A DNA stretch of 64,000 bases, from NCBI RefSeq assembly GCF_007830515.1, contig NZ_VLKT01000005.1, forward strand, positions 124,001-188,000. The letters run 5' to 3'. Within the stretch, counting starts at the first letter, position 1. Every line of letters begins with the position of its first letter. Positions 27,501-36,474 of this stretch are shown piece by piece. The notes below the pieces were generated by a model, which saw nothing but the letters and a program-made list of their open reading frames with translations, searched no databases and was not told the DNA's origin. This DNA is from Mesorhizobium tianshanense. Its GTDB lineage: Bacteria; Pseudomonadota; Alphaproteobacteria; Rhizobiales; Rhizobiaceae. The translations under genes and the position numbers were made by a program.

Positions 27501-28589
27501 TCAATCCGCCGTTGCAAAGGGCTGAACGGCGATGCCGGCAGGCAGGACGGCGAGCACCTTGAAGAGGTCGCCCATGGCCTGCGGGCCGGCGAGGCGTTCG
27601 ACCTCGCCCGCAATCTTTTCGCGGGTCGCCTCATTGGCATTGGCGCCGAGCTGGCCGGCGCGTTCGAGAAGCCCCATTCCCACAAGGAATTCACCTTGCG
27701 TGGAGAGATGGGCATCGAGGCCATGCGCCCGCACAATCGTGGCAAGGGCGGCGAAATCGACATGGGCGGTGAGATCGGCTTCGCCCGGATTGGCCAGCAC
27801 GTCTTCGTGATCGTGCTTGCGCAGGGCCTGCAACGTGTCGCCGACCCCTAGCTGGAGATGGCCATAGTCGAGGAATAGCCCGGTGCCGCCACGACTGGAT
27901 ATGCGCTCAGTGATGGTCGCCATCAGCGCGGCTCGGGCCGGTGCGACCTCGACGATCGCGCCCTGTGGCGCGTTTTCGGCATCGTCTGGCAGCAGCGTCG
28001 GATCGACCGAGCCGGCACCGGCGAAGAAGCGCAATTCGTCCGTGCCGTCGAGGCCGATCATCCGTTCGCGCCAGCCTGTTCCGGCGCGGACGAACTGGCG
28101 GATGGGCACCGCGTCGAACAATTCGTTGCCGACGATGAAAAGCGGGGTCTGCGGCAGCGTGTCGATGCTTTCGTGCCAGCCGATCGTTGCCTGCGTGGCG
28201 GCAAGCGTTTGCTTCTGGACATCTGCCAGCCGCGGGCTGGTCTCGATCATGGCGAAGGATGCGCCGGCGGTGAGCGCCGGATCGAGCCGCGAAAGCGTGC
28301 GCAGCATGTCCTTCATCAGCGTGCCGCGGCCGGGGCCGATCTCGGCGACGGTGACCGGCATCGGCCGGCCGGTCGCCAGCCAGGCTTCGTAAAGCCAGAC
28401 GGCGACCAGTTCGCCGAACATCTGGCTGATCTCCGGCGCGGTGACGAAGTCGCCGGCAGCCCCGAACGGCTCGCGCGTCGTATAGTAGCCGTCCTGCGGA
28501 TCGAACAGGCAAAGCGCCATGTATTGGTTGACGGGGATCGGCCCCGCCGCACCGATCAGCTCGACGATGCGGGTTTTCAGCCGCGTCAT
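27501..28589 (-). CDS. MidA/NDUFAF7-family SAM-dependent methyltransferase
   Basis: A 362-residue methyltransferase (DUF185). The N-terminus MALCLFDPQDGYYTT and the SAM-binding motif VAEIGPGRGTLMKDML are characteristic, followed by FIVGNELFDAVPIRQFV. The mitochondrial homologue NDUFAF7 dimethylates an arginine of a complex I subunit, and the bacterial protein is presumed to act on complex I too. It follows lgt by 72 bp. Confidence 0.92.
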   Translation of the reverse strand: MTRLKTRIVELIGAAGPIPVNQYMALCLFDPQDGYYTTREPFGAAGDFVTAPEISQMFGELVAVWLYEAWLATGRPMPVTVAEIGPGRGTLMKDMLRTLSRLDPALTAGASFAMIETSPRLADVQKQTLAATQATIGWHESIDTLPQTPLFIVGNELFDAVPIRQFVRAGTGWRERMIGLDGTDELRFFAGAGSVDPTLLPDDAENAPQGAIVEVAPARAALMATITERISSRGGTGLFLDYGHLQLGVGDTLQALRKHDHEDVLANPGEADLTAHVDFAALATIVRAHGLDAHLSTQGEFLVGMGLLERAGQLGANANEATREKIAGEVERLAGPQAMGDLFKVLAVLPAGIAVQPFATAD

Positions 28590-28661
28590 ACCGGCTGCGA
28601 TTGCGTCACCGGGCCAGGGCGACGCGCGTCCATTTGCAAAATACGCCCTTGCCCTTTGATT

Positions 28662-29537
28662 TTACACATCGTGCTTTCCCAAAATCGATTCCGATTTTTG
28701 GGCCGATGCGGTAGCCGTCGCCATCGCCCAGATGCCGGCCAGCAGCATCGGCAGCGACAGCACCATGCCCATCGTCAGCCAGCCGGTGCCGAGGAGGTAG
28801 CCGAGTTGCTGATCGGGTTCGCGGAAGAATTCGACGAAGATGCGCGAGAGGCCGTAACCGGCGATGAAGGCGCCGCCGACAAAGCGCGGCGTCTTCAGCT
28901 TGAGCCTGGAATGGGTGAGGAAGCGCAGCACCAGGAACAGCACCAGGCCTTCGAGCAGCGCCTCGTAGACCTGGCTCGGATGGCGCGCAAATGGGCCGCC
29001 ATTGGGGAACTCGACTGCCCATGGCACGTCCGTCGGCCTGCCCCAGAGTTCGGAGTTGATGAAATTCGCCATGCGGACGAGGCCGAGCCCCACCGGCACG
29101 CCGGCCGCCACCACGTCGAACAGCGACCATGTGCGGATGCCGCGGGACCAGGAAAACAACGTCATGGCGAGAATGACGCCGAGCAGCCCGCCATGGAACG
29201 ACATGCCGCCCTGCCAGACGGCAAGAATGTCGAGCGGGTGGGCGATGTAGCGCTGCAGGTCGTAAAACAGCACGTAGCCGGTGCGCCCGCCAAGCACCAC
29301 GCCGATGGCGGCCCAGACGATGAAGTCGTCGAGATCCTCGGGCTTCATCGGCAAGGTGCCGTCGGGCCAGAGTTTTGTGTTGGTGACGAGCCGCTTGGCA
29401 TACCACCAGGCGAAGAGAATGCCGACGATGTAGCCGACGCCATACCAATGCACCGCCAGCGGCCCGATCTGGACGATGACCGGGTCGATGTTGGGGAAGG
29501 GCAGGGCGGCCAGCGGCAGCATAAGGTATTCGCTCAA
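28662..29537 (-). CDS. lgt: Prolipoprotein diacylglyceryl transferase
   Basis: A 291-residue inner-membrane enzyme with about seven helices that attaches diacylglycerol to lipobox cysteines, the first step of lipoprotein maturation. The signature region [12 protein letters not shown] (family HGGL/GRxGN area), [12 protein letters not shown] and [14 protein letters not shown] is present. The last 14 or so codons are encoded by a dispersed palindromic repeat (28667-28708), so the tail [15 protein letters not shown] is probably not functional. It is the first gene of lgt-midA-pgeF-M24. Confidence 0.95.
   Translation of the reverse strand: MSEYLMLPLAALPFPNIDPVIVQIGPLAVHWYGVGYIVGILFAWWYAKRLVTNTKLWPDGTLPMKPEDLDDFIVWAAIGVVLGGRTGYVLFYDLQRYIAHPLDILAVWQGGMSFHGGLLGVILAMTLFSWSRGIRTWSLFDVVAAGVPVGLGLVRMANFINSELWGRPTDVPWAVEFPNGGPFARHPSQVYEALLEGLVLFLVLRFLTHSRLKLKTPRFVGGAFIAGYGLSRIFVEFFREPDQQLGYLLGTGWLTMGMVLSLPMLLAGIWAMATATASAQKSESILGKHDV
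28667..28708. repeat. Palindromic repeat forming the 3' end of lgt
   Basis: Outer arms CATCG and CGATG and inner arms CCCAAAATCG and CGATTTTTGGG make a 42-bp palindrome. It is a relative of the type 1 elements. It lies within the last codons and reaches to 3 bp from the stop of lgt. Confidence 0.8.
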
Positions 29538-29668
29538 CAGGATCTCCCGGTTGCGATCGCGTTCGGGCGCGGACCATGCGGCAGGGTTTTGGCGGGGTCA
29601 AGGCGACGTGGATGCTTGCATTCCGCGTCGCGCGCCACTACGTCAAATCGACCAAGCGAGGATTTGCC

Positions 29669-29971
29669 ATGTCGACCGGACCGAACCGCATTCTCGATGA
29701 ATTCGCCAAGCTGATGACCGACGCCGCGGGTGCCGCGCAAGGGGTGCGGCGCGAAGTGGAAACCGCCTTCAAGGGGCAGGCCGAGCGCGTTCTCAACTCG
29801 ATGGACCTGGTGCAGCGCGAAGAATTTGAGGCCGCCCGCGACATGGCTGTGAAGGCCAGGGAAGAAAATGCCCGTCTCGCTGCGCGCATCGAGGCACTCG
29901 AGGCGAAGCTCGCCGAATTGGCCGGGCAGGTCGCACCCGCGGCCGCGGCAAAGCCCAGATCAAAAAAATAA
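29669..29971 (+). CDS. ubiK: UbiK-like accessory factor (BMFP family)
   Basis: A 100-residue protein with an amphipathic N-terminal helix and a long C-terminal coiled coil (ENARLAARIEALEAKLAELA) ending in a basic tail. NRILDEFAKLMTDAAGAAQG and QREEFEAARDMAVKAREEN match the BMFP/UbiK family. UbiK helps ubiquinone synthesis under oxygen and binds membranes in E. coli. ATG 29669 has GAGGA upstream. It is divergent from lgt. The gap 29972-30267 shows no gene; it has a weak hairpin with ACAAAGC and GCTTTGT arms near 29990-30015. Confidence 0.85.
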   Translation: MSTGPNRILDEFAKLMTDAAGAAQGVRREVETAFKGQAERVLNSMDLVQREEFEAARDMAVKAREENARLAARIEALEAKLAELAGQVAPAAAAKPRSKK

Positions 29972-30267
29972 TCGTTAAACTTTTCCACAAAGCACAATCG
30001 CAAAAAGCGCTTTGTCGTGAATCGCTTACCGGCATTGCATGAATCATTGTGGTCGCGGCTTTCCACATGCGAATGACGCAGCGCGAAAAATTTGGCTGGT
30101 CACGCGACTCCCGATCAATAGACTGAATTTGTTGCATGATTCGGAGCAGGGGTCATGCGCCGGGCGGTGGGGTCCGGTCTGGGGTCTTTGCGTTGACGAA
30201 GTCCCGGCCGTCCGAGTTCTAGACAAGATTGTTCGTCGTGTGTGCCCCACGGAGCGTGTGGCGCTCA

Positions 30268-30340
30268 CTAGAGCGACGTGCGTCCACTTGGACGCACAAA
30301 GTACGCTCTAGAACTTTGAACGTTCGCATCGGGCCGATGC
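30268..30340. repeat. Composite palindromic element, type 2 plus short CATCG hairpin
   Basis: CTAGAGCG...GTGCGTCC and GGACGCAC...CGCTCTAG form a 44-bp palindrome (30268-30311). The spacer AACTTTGAA follows, then TTCGCATCG/CGATGCGAA around GGC. The same composite occurs at 32413-32465 (reverse) and 41698-41784. This copy ends just upstream of the Shine-Dalgarno of the YbjN gene. Confidence 0.8.
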
Positions 30341-30363
30341 GAAGGAACGACAGGAAGCATTCC

Positions 30364-30864
30364 ATGGAACTTCTCGAACTCGAATTCTCGCGCGAAATCC
30401 ATCCGGTGGATGTTATCGAGCAAGTAGCCCACAACAACGACTGGTCCTTCGAACGGGCCGGCGACGATGAGATTTCGATTTCGGTTGCCGGAAGCTGGAC
30501 CGACTACCATGTCTCATTTTCCTGGATGGAGGATTTCGAGGCGCTGCATCTGGCCTGCGCTTTCGACATCAAGGTGCCGGAGGGGCGCGCTCTCGAAGTG
30601 ATGCGGCTGCTTTCCCTGATCAACGAACAGATGCTGTTCGGCCATTTCGACCTCTGGGAGCAGGAAGGTGCGATCATGTTCCGCCAGTCGCTGCTGCTCG
30701 CCGGTGGGGTCGAGCCGTCGAGCCAGCAGGTCGAGGTGCTGCTGTCGTCGGCGCTGGAGGCCTGCGAATGCTATTTCCAAGCGTTCCAGTTCGTCGTCTG
30801 GTCGGGAACCTCGGCCAAGGACGCGCTGGCCGGCGTCCTGTTCGAGACTTACGGAAACGCCTGA
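30364..30864 (+). CDS. YbjN-domain protein
   Basis: A 166-residue protein of the YbjN family, which adopts a type III secretion chaperone-like fold. Typical parts are VAHNNDWSFERAGDDEISI, WEQEGAIMFRQSLLL and the C-terminal cluster EACECYFQAFQFVVWSG. The frame is open up to 30229 through the repeat; ATG 30364 with AGGAAG upstream is the start. In rhizobia it is usually a single conserved gene of unknown function. The CsaA-like gene starts 18 bp later, so they may share a transcript. Confidence 0.88.
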   Translation: MELLELEFSREIHPVDVIEQVAHNNDWSFERAGDDEISISVAGSWTDYHVSFSWMEDFEALHLACAFDIKVPEGRALEVMRLLSLINEQMLFGHFDLWEQEGAIMFRQSLLLAGGVEPSSQQVEVLLSSALEACECYFQAFQFVVWSGTSAKDALAGVLFETYGNA

Positions 30865-30882
30865 GCCAGGTCCTGACCCTCA

Positions 30883-31242
30883 ATGAGTTCGAGCAGCCAG
30901 CGCAAGCCCGAGATCAGTTTCGCCGATTTCGACCGTGTCGATATCCGCGCCGGCACGATCGTCGAGGCCGAGCCCTTTCCCGAGGCGCGGAAGCCGGCAT
31001 TCAAGCTGAAGATCGATTTCGGCGCTGACATCGGGGTGAAGAAATCGTCGGCGCAGATCACCAAATACTATGCGCCCGAGACGCTGATCGGCCGGCAGGT
31101 ATTCGCGGTGGTCAATTTCCCCCCGCGGCAGATCGGACCGTTCATGTCGGAAGTGCTGACACTTGGCTTTCCCGACGAGGAGGGCGCCGTCGTCCTCGGC
31201 GCAATCGAACGCAGGGTCCCCGACGGCGGCCGCCTGTTTTAA
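30883..31242 (+). CDS. CsaA-like tRNA-binding-domain protein
   Basis: A 119-residue protein consisting of a single EMAP/tRNA-binding OB-fold. FDRVDIRAGTIVEAEPFPEARKP and VVNFPPRQIGPFMSEVLTLGF are the family signatures. CsaA of Bacillus is an export chaperone and the E. coli relative YgjH binds tRNA; the role here is not known. It ends 9 bp before the convergent glycosyltransferase gene. Confidence 0.88.
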   Translation: MSSSSQRKPEISFADFDRVDIRAGTIVEAEPFPEARKPAFKLKIDFGADIGVKKSSAQITKYYAPETLIGRQVFAVVNFPPRQIGPFMSEVLTLGFPDEEGAVVLGAIERRVPDGGRLF

Positions 31243-31251
31243 CAGGACTCC

Positions 31252-32274
31252 TCAGGCCGCCAGCTTTCGTGTGGTGCCCAGCGCCTCTTCAACCGTCTCC
31301 AGGAACATTTCCGCGCAGGCTTTCCAACTGTAACGCATCGCCCGTTCGCGCGCCTCGGCCCGGTCGACATGGAGCGCGGCAAGCGCGGCCTCACGCAAAT
31401 CGTTGGACACCGCCCCGCCAACGCCGTCGCCGACAATGTCGATCGGTCCGGTCACCGGATAGGCCGCGACCGGCGTACCGCTGGCCAGCGCCTCGATGAT
31501 GACATTGCCGAACGTGTCGGTGCGGCTGGGGAAGACGAAGGCATCGGCCGAGGCGTAGATTTCGGCCAGTTCGTTATTCGGGCGGTGGCCAAGGAAATGG
31601 GCATCGGGGTATCTGGCCTTGAGCTTGGCCAACTCCGGCCCCTCGCCGACGATCACCTTGCTGCCAGGCAAATCGAGGTCGAGGAAGGCGATCAGGTTCT
31701 TTTCGATCGCGACGCGGCCGACGCAGAGGAAGATCGGTCCCTTGAGCCCCAGATCCTTCCGCTTGTCAGGCCGGAAATGGTCGGTGTCGACGCCGCGCGT
31801 CCATGGCCTGAGCTTGGTGAAGCCGCGCGCCGACAGATCGTCCGCCAGCGACTGGGTGGCGACCAGCGTGCCTTGTCCGGAATTGTGGAAATCGCGAAGC
31901 CAGCGATAGGTCCAGGCTTCCGGTATAGGCAGCCGCGCGCTCAGATATTCCGGAAAACGCGTGTGATAGCTTGTCGTGAACGGCCGGCCCGCCTTGCGGC
32001 AGTAGCGCCGCGCCATGATGCCGAGCGGGCCTTCGGTGACGATATGGATATGATCGGCGTTGCGCGCCGCGACAAGGCGCGCGACATGGCCTGGCGTCGT
32101 CAGCGCCAGCCGGATGTCCGGGTAGGTCGGCAGGGGCAAGGTGCGAAAGATGCTCGGCGTCAGGAAATCCGTCTCGACGTCGAAGGATTTCAGGGTTTCC
32201 GAAAGCCGTTCCAGCGTATGGACGACGCCATTGACTTGCGGGCGCCAGGCGTCGGTGACCATCAGGATGCGCAT
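31252..32274 (-). CDS. GT4-family glycosyltransferase, MgtA-like
   Basis: A 340-residue GT-B glycosyltransferase. The N-terminus MRILMVTDAWRPQVNGVV and HIVTEGPLGIMARRYCR form the acceptor domain. The donor domain has VGRVAIEKNL, VGEGPELAKLKARYP and FPSRTDTFGNVIIEALASG, in which the second Glu of the EX7E motif is present and the first is Asp. Relatives transfer mannose or glucose from nucleotide sugars to lipids, including glycolipids made in phosphate-starved rhizobia. Start ATG 32274. Confidence 0.85.
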   Translation of the reverse strand: MRILMVTDAWRPQVNGVVHTLERLSETLKSFDVETDFLTPSIFRTLPLPTYPDIRLALTTPGHVARLVAARNADHIHIVTEGPLGIMARRYCRKAGRPFTTSYHTRFPEYLSARLPIPEAWTYRWLRDFHNSGQGTLVATQSLADDLSARGFTKLRPWTRGVDTDHFRPDKRKDLGLKGPIFLCVGRVAIEKNLIAFLDLDLPGSKVIVGEGPELAKLKARYPDAHFLGHRPNNELAEIYASADAFVFPSRTDTFGNVIIEALASGTPVAAYPVTGPIDIVGDGVGGAVSNDLREAALAALHVDRAEARERAMRYSWKACAEMFLETVEEALGTTRKLAA

Positions 32275-32412
32275 AGCAGCTCTTTGCTTGAAAGGTCGTC
32301 GGTTTCCTTGATGCGAGGCCGCAAGGCCGAATCAATCAGGATCGCGCGCTTCATGCGCGCTCTTCAGCATGGTTTCATGACGGGCCGATGAAGGCGCAGG
32401 CCGATGCGTAGG

Positions 32413-32465
32413 TTCAAAGTGTTAGAGCGCACTTTGTGCGTCCAATTGGACGCACGTCGCTCTAA
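32413..32465. repeat. Composite palindromic element, type 2 (reverse copy)
   Basis: TTCAAAGTGTTAGAGCG...GTGCGTCC and GGACGCAC...CGCTCTAA correspond to the element at 30268 read from the other strand. It ends directly at the stop codon of the histidine kinase gene. A decayed CATCGG/CGATG part lies at about 32385-32408. Confidence 0.8.
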
Positions 32466-33878
32466 TCAGGCCGGAACCTTGATGACGGCGCGCAAGCCGC
32501 CGAGCGGGCTCTTGTCCAGCATGATGTCGCCGCCATGGCTGCGGGCGATGTCGCGTGCGATGGAAAGGCCAAGGCCGGTGCCGCTGGCGTCGAGGTTGCG
32601 GGCCTCGTCAAGCCGCACGAAAGGCTTGAACACGCCCTCGCGCTTTTCGGGCGGAATGCCCGGACCGTCGTCGTCGATGGTGACGAGCAGCGTGCCGCGG
32701 CCATGGTTGGCGTTGATCTCAACCGCCTTGGCGTAACGGAAGGAATTGCCGACGATATTGGACAGCAGCCGGGCGAAGGCGTGGGGCCGCACATGCACAT
32801 GTGGATCGCCGGTGAGCGCAGTCGACAGCTTGCGCTTGCGCAGCGTGGCCTCCTCGCCGAGCTTTTCGAAATAGGCTTCAAGATTGAAACGGCCGGCGTC
32901 TTCCGCCGCTTCGCCGCGGGCAAAGGCGAGATAACCTTCCAGCATAGACTGCATGTCGTCGATGTCCTGGCCGAGCGCCTCGGTGTCGGCCTTGGTCCCG
33001 GTCAGCGCAAGCTGCAGCTTGAAGCGGGTGAGGATGGTTCCCAAATCGTGACTGACGCCCGTCAGCATGGCGGTGCGCTGCTCGAGCTGGCGTTCGATGC
33101 GTTCGCGCATCTGGATGAAGGCAAAGCCGGCGCGGCGAACCTCGTCGGCGCCGCGCGGACGGAAATCGCGCGGCATCGGCCGGCCCTTGCCGAAACTTTC
33201 GGCGGCCTCGGCCAGCGTCAGGATCGGCCGGATCTGGTTGCGCAGGAATGGGATGGCGATCATCAGCAGCACCAGCGAGGTGCCGACCATCCAGATCAGG
33301 AAAATATGCGTGTTCGAGGCATAGGCCTGGCTGCGGCGCACGAAGGCGCGCAGCACCTTGCCCTCGAGCTGGATGCGAACCTCGATGATATTGGAATTGC
33401 CGACCGTATCGATCCAGAACGGACGGTTGATCTGATGGGTGATCTCGGACGAGAGGATCTCGTCGAGGATCGAGAAGAACGGCTTTGGTCCGGGCGGCGG
33501 CAGCGGCTCGGGCGGCAGCAGGTCGATCTTCAGCTGCATGCGATCCTGCGCGATGCGGATGACGTTGGCGTAGTCGGCGTCGTTCGGATAGGTTTCCACC
33601 AGGTCGACGATCGCGGCGATGTCGCGGACCGTGGCCTGCGACAGGCGCTGCGTCACGGTCTGCCAGTGGCGTTCCATGAAGACAAAGGCGAGGACCGATT
33701 GCAGCAGGATCATCGGTGCGATGACGATGATCAGCGAGCGGGCATAGAGCCGCTTCGGCATGTACAGCGAAACGAGGCGCCAGAACCGTTTCCAGGCACG
33801 CGGCACGGCCTTCAGCGTCCGCGTGGCGCGAGCGCTGAAGCCGCGATCTCCCGGCCGTTCCAGTTGCGTGGTCGCCAT
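32466..33878 (-). CDS. Membrane histidine kinase, EnvZ-like
   Basis: A 470-residue sensor kinase. Two membrane helices (SLIIVIAPMILLQSVLAFVF and FLIWMVGTSLVLLMIAIPFL) enclose a periplasmic domain with a Pro-rich stretch. HAMP, dimerisation and ATPase domains follow. The H-box is GVSHDLGTILTRFKL, with Gly where most relatives have Arg, and Ile for Pro. N-box NIVGNSFRYA, G1 DDDGPGIP and G2 GTGLGLSI are intact. Start: ATG 33878 with AAGGG upstream is preferred over GTG 33905. It lies 52 bp after the response regulator gene and is surely its partner. Confidence 0.9.
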   Translation of the reverse strand: MATTQLERPGDRGFSARATRTLKAVPRAWKRFWRLVSLYMPKRLYARSLIIVIAPMILLQSVLAFVFMERHWQTVTQRLSQATVRDIAAIVDLVETYPNDADYANVIRIAQDRMQLKIDLLPPEPLPPPGPKPFFSILDEILSSEITHQINRPFWIDTVGNSNIIEVRIQLEGKVLRAFVRRSQAYASNTHIFLIWMVGTSLVLLMIAIPFLRNQIRPILTLAEAAESFGKGRPMPRDFRPRGADEVRRAGFAFIQMRERIERQLEQRTAMLTGVSHDLGTILTRFKLQLALTGTKADTEALGQDIDDMQSMLEGYLAFARGEAAEDAGRFNLEAYFEKLGEEATLRKRKLSTALTGDPHVHVRPHAFARLLSNIVGNSFRYAKAVEINANHGRGTLLVTIDDDGPGIPPEKREGVFKPFVRLDEARNLDASGTGLGLSIARDIARSHGGDIMLDKSPLGGLRAVIKVPA

Positions 33879-33930
33879 TCGCCCTTCTTGCTCATCTGCA
33901 GCCACTCAACAAGGGGCCGCGGGCGGCAGT

Positions 33931-34650
33931 CTATTCCACGCTGAGCCGATACCCAATACCGCGCACGGTCTGCAGCCAGACCGGATTGGACGGATCGCGT
34001 TCGATCTTGCGGCGCAGCCTGTTGATCTGGACGTCGATGGTGCGCTCGCCGACGTCGGACTCGTCGCCGACAAGTTCATGGCGCGGTATCGTCTCGCCGG
34101 CCCGCGCCGCGAAGATTGCCAGGATCTCCTGCTCGCGGTCGGTCAGCTTCAGAGCCTCGCCGCCGCGCTTGAGCTCCCGCCTGGCAATCTGGAACGTGTA
34201 AGGGCCGAAGACCAGCTGCTCGACCTTGGGCGTCGTTGCCGGACCGCCGCGGCGCAGGATGTTGTTGATGCGCAGGATCAATTCGCGGGGATCGAAAGGC
34301 TTCGGCAGATAGTCGTCGGCGCCGGCCTCGAGCCCGGTGATCCGGCTGTCGGTTTCGGAAAGCGCGGTGAGCATCAGGATTGGCACGTTCTTGCTTACCC
34401 GCAGCGCCTTGGCTAGGTCTACGCCAGTTTCGCCCGGCATCATGATATCGAGCACGAGCAGATCGAAATCGAGGCCAGCGAGCTTGCGCCGCGCTTCGCC
34501 GGAATTTCCGGCAACGGTGACGCGAAAGCCGTTTTCGGTCAGATATTGTTTGAGAAGATTGCGGATACGGGTATCGTCATCGATCACCAGCAGATGCGGC
34601 GCATCGTCGTCCGGTGCTGCCGGTCGATCAACCCTTTCAATGGTCTCCAT
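33931..34650 (-). CDS. OmpR-family response regulator, PetR-like
   Basis: A 239-residue regulator. Receiver domain (about residues 18-135) with the acidic pair in VIDDDTR, phosphorylation Asp in LLVLDIMMPGETG and Lys in DYLPKPFDP. The OmpR-type winged helix includes LTDREQEILAIFA and VWLQTVRGIGYRL. Order and sequence resemble Rhodobacter PetR, which with PetP is needed for cytochrome bc1; I infer this by similarity only. Its start overlaps the MarR gene end by 14 bp. Confidence 0.9.
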   Translation of the reverse strand: METIERVDRPAAPDDDAPHLLVIDDDTRIRNLLKQYLTENGFRVTVAGNSGEARRKLAGLDFDLLVLDIMMPGETGVDLAKALRVSKNVPILMLTALSETDSRITGLEAGADDYLPKPFDPRELILRINNILRRGGPATTPKVEQLVFGPYTFQIARRELKRGGEALKLTDREQEILAIFAARAGETIPRHELVGDESDVGERTIDVQINRLRRKIERDPSNPVWLQTVRGIGYRLSVE

Positions 34651-35170
34651 GGCTTTTCCCTGACATTTTTGTGGGCACTGTGTCGATCTGCGCCCTTAGT
34701 TCCGGATTGACCATCGCTTCCAGGAAACGTTCGATCAAGGCGCGTTCGGTTGCTCCGGAATCTTCCAATGCAGCATGGATGCGGCGCGACTGTGGCCGTG
34801 CCAGCGCCAAGGCCAGGGCGCGGCCCTTGGCCGTCGGATAGAGTTCGCGCTGGCGGCGGTCGCGCGGACCCTGCAACTGGACGACATGGTCGGTGTCGAT
34901 CAGTTGCTTGAGCACGCGCGCCAGGCTCTGCTTGGTGATCTTCAGCACGTCGAGGAGTTCGGCTACCGTCAGGCCCGGCCTGCGATTGACGAAATGCAGA
35001 ACCCGGTGATGGGCGCGGCCGAAGCCATAATCGGACAGGATCTGGTCCGGATCTGAGGTGAAATCGCGATAGGCGAAGAAGAACAACTCGATGATGGCAA
35101 AGTCGATGCCATCCTCGTCGGAGATCGCCGTCCTGATCGGTTTTCCGGCTGGGTGGCTGCGATCCGTCAT
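34637..35170 (-). CDS. MarR-family regulator, PetP-like
   Basis: A 177-residue winged-helix regulator. HHRVLHFVNRRPGLTVAELLDVLKITKQSLARVLKQL contains the DNA-recognition helix and DRRQRELYPTAKG the wing. MarR, response regulator and kinase genes in one operon match the petPR arrangement known from Rhodobacter, with a kinase added. The gene is first in the operon. The 265-bp gap to ilvE (35171-35435) must hold both divergent promoters; it also has a short direct repeat (TACGCTTCGAGA and TACGCTTTGAGA). Confidence 0.9.
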   Translation of the reverse strand: MTDRSHPAGKPIRTAISDEDGIDFAIIELFFFAYRDFTSDPDQILSDYGFGRAHHRVLHFVNRRPGLTVAELLDVLKITKQSLARVLKQLIDTDHVVQLQGPRDRRQRELYPTAKGRALALALARPQSRRIHAALEDSGATERALIERFLEAMVNPELRAQIDTVPTKMSGKSHGDH

Positions 35171-35435
35171 CTTTTCTCCGTGCGAAAGCGAAATTATGTC
35201 AGCACTATTGACGTAATTTTCCGCCGATGGTAATTTTTGGCAAGCTTTTCGACGGATTGCGAACGAAAAGGCAAGGGAAGGCCGTTTTTCCGGAACTTCC
35301 TGTGTTTGCCAGACCTTTAATATCCGCCTACGCTTCGAGATACGCTACGCTTTGAGAAACGGGCCGCCCGGTGCGGCTGACACGAAACACGCAACGACAC
35401 AATTATATGCGGGCGGTCGCCCGCGGGAGGTTACC

Positions 35436-36329
35436 ATGGCATCCGTTCCCTTTGACCAAATGGATGGCTTTATCTGGATGAACGGCGAGTTCGTCGAATG
35501 GGCCAACGCCAAGATCCACGTGCTGACCCATGGTCTGCACTACGCCAGCTCGGTGTTCGAGGGCGAGCGCGCCTATGGCGGCGAAATTTTCAAACTGACC
35601 GACCACAGCGAGCGCCTGCATGAATCGGCTCGCCTGCTCGGCTTCAAGATTCCCTATTCGGTCGCCGAGATCGACGACGCCTGCCGCGCGCTGCTGAAAA
35701 AGCAGGGGTTCCAGGATGCCTATGTCCGGCCGATCGCCTGGCGCGGCAGTGAACAGATGGGCGTTTCGGCGCAAAACAGCCGGATCAACTGCGCCATCGC
35801 CATCTGGCAGTGGCCGAGCTATTTCGATCCGGCACAGAAGCTGAAGGGCATCCGTCTCGACCTGGCCGAATGGCGCCGCCCCGATCCGCGCACCGCGCCG
35901 TCGAAATCGAAGGCTGCCGGCCTCTACATGATCTGCACCATGTCCAAGCATGCCGCCGAGGCCAAGGGCTATGCCGATGCCATGATGCTCGACTGGCGCG
36001 GCCAGGTTGCGGAAGCGACGGGCGCCAACATCTTCTTCGTCAAGGACGGCAAGATCCACACACCCACGCCCGATTGCTTCCTCGACGGCATCACCCGCCG
36101 TACGGTCATCGGTCTTGCCAAGGATCGCGGCTTCGAGGTGATCGAGCGCGCCATCATGCCGGAAGAGCTCGAAGGCTTCCAGCAGTGCTTCCTCACCGGG
36201 ACGGCGGCCGAGGTGACGCCGGTTTCCGAGATCGGCCCATACCGATTCGAGGTGGGTGAAATCGCCAAGACACTGATGAACGACTATTCTGTGGCCGTTC
36301 AACCCAACCACGCGATCGCCGCAGAATAA
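35436..36329 (+). CDS. ilvE: Branched-chain amino-acid aminotransferase
   Basis: A 297-residue class IV aminotransferase acting last in Val, Leu and Ile synthesis. THGLHYASSVFEGERAY and the PLP-lysine region SKSKAAGLYMICTMSKHAAE are visible, followed by ATGANIFFVKDG and CFLTGTAAEVTPV. The ATG at 35436 has GGGAGGTTACC upstream and is clearly the start; residues encoded before it are untranslated. It ends at a strong terminator and seems monocistronic. Confidence 0.93.
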   Translation: MASVPFDQMDGFIWMNGEFVEWANAKIHVLTHGLHYASSVFEGERAYGGEIFKLTDHSERLHESARLLGFKIPYSVAEIDDACRALLKKQGFQDAYVRPIAWRGSEQMGVSAQNSRINCAIAIWQWPSYFDPAQKLKGIRLDLAEWRRPDPRTAPSKSKAAGLYMICTMSKHAAEAKGYADAMMLDWRGQVAEATGANIFFVKDGKIHTPTPDCFLDGITRRTVIGLAKDRGFEVIERAIMPEELEGFQQCFLTGTAAEVTPVSEIGPYRFEVGEIAKTLMNDYSVAVQPNHAIAAE

Positions 36330-36356
36330 CGAAAGTCACAGCTTTTTTAACAAGTA

Positions 36357-36382
36357 GGGGCGGTTTTCGGGCCGCCCCTTTT
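36357..36382 (+). terminator. Rho-independent terminator of ilvE
   Basis: GGGGCGG (36357-36363) and CCGCCCC (36372-36378) pair around TTTTCGGG, followed by TTTT. It begins 28 bp after the ilvE stop. Confidence 0.85.
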
Positions 36383-36474
36383 ATTTAAGCACTTCTGCAT
36401 TTGACTTTCGCCCAATTCCGCGTCTCATCTTGATGTCGGCCCGGGAGGCTGGCAGCTAAGGAGGGACTGGTACT

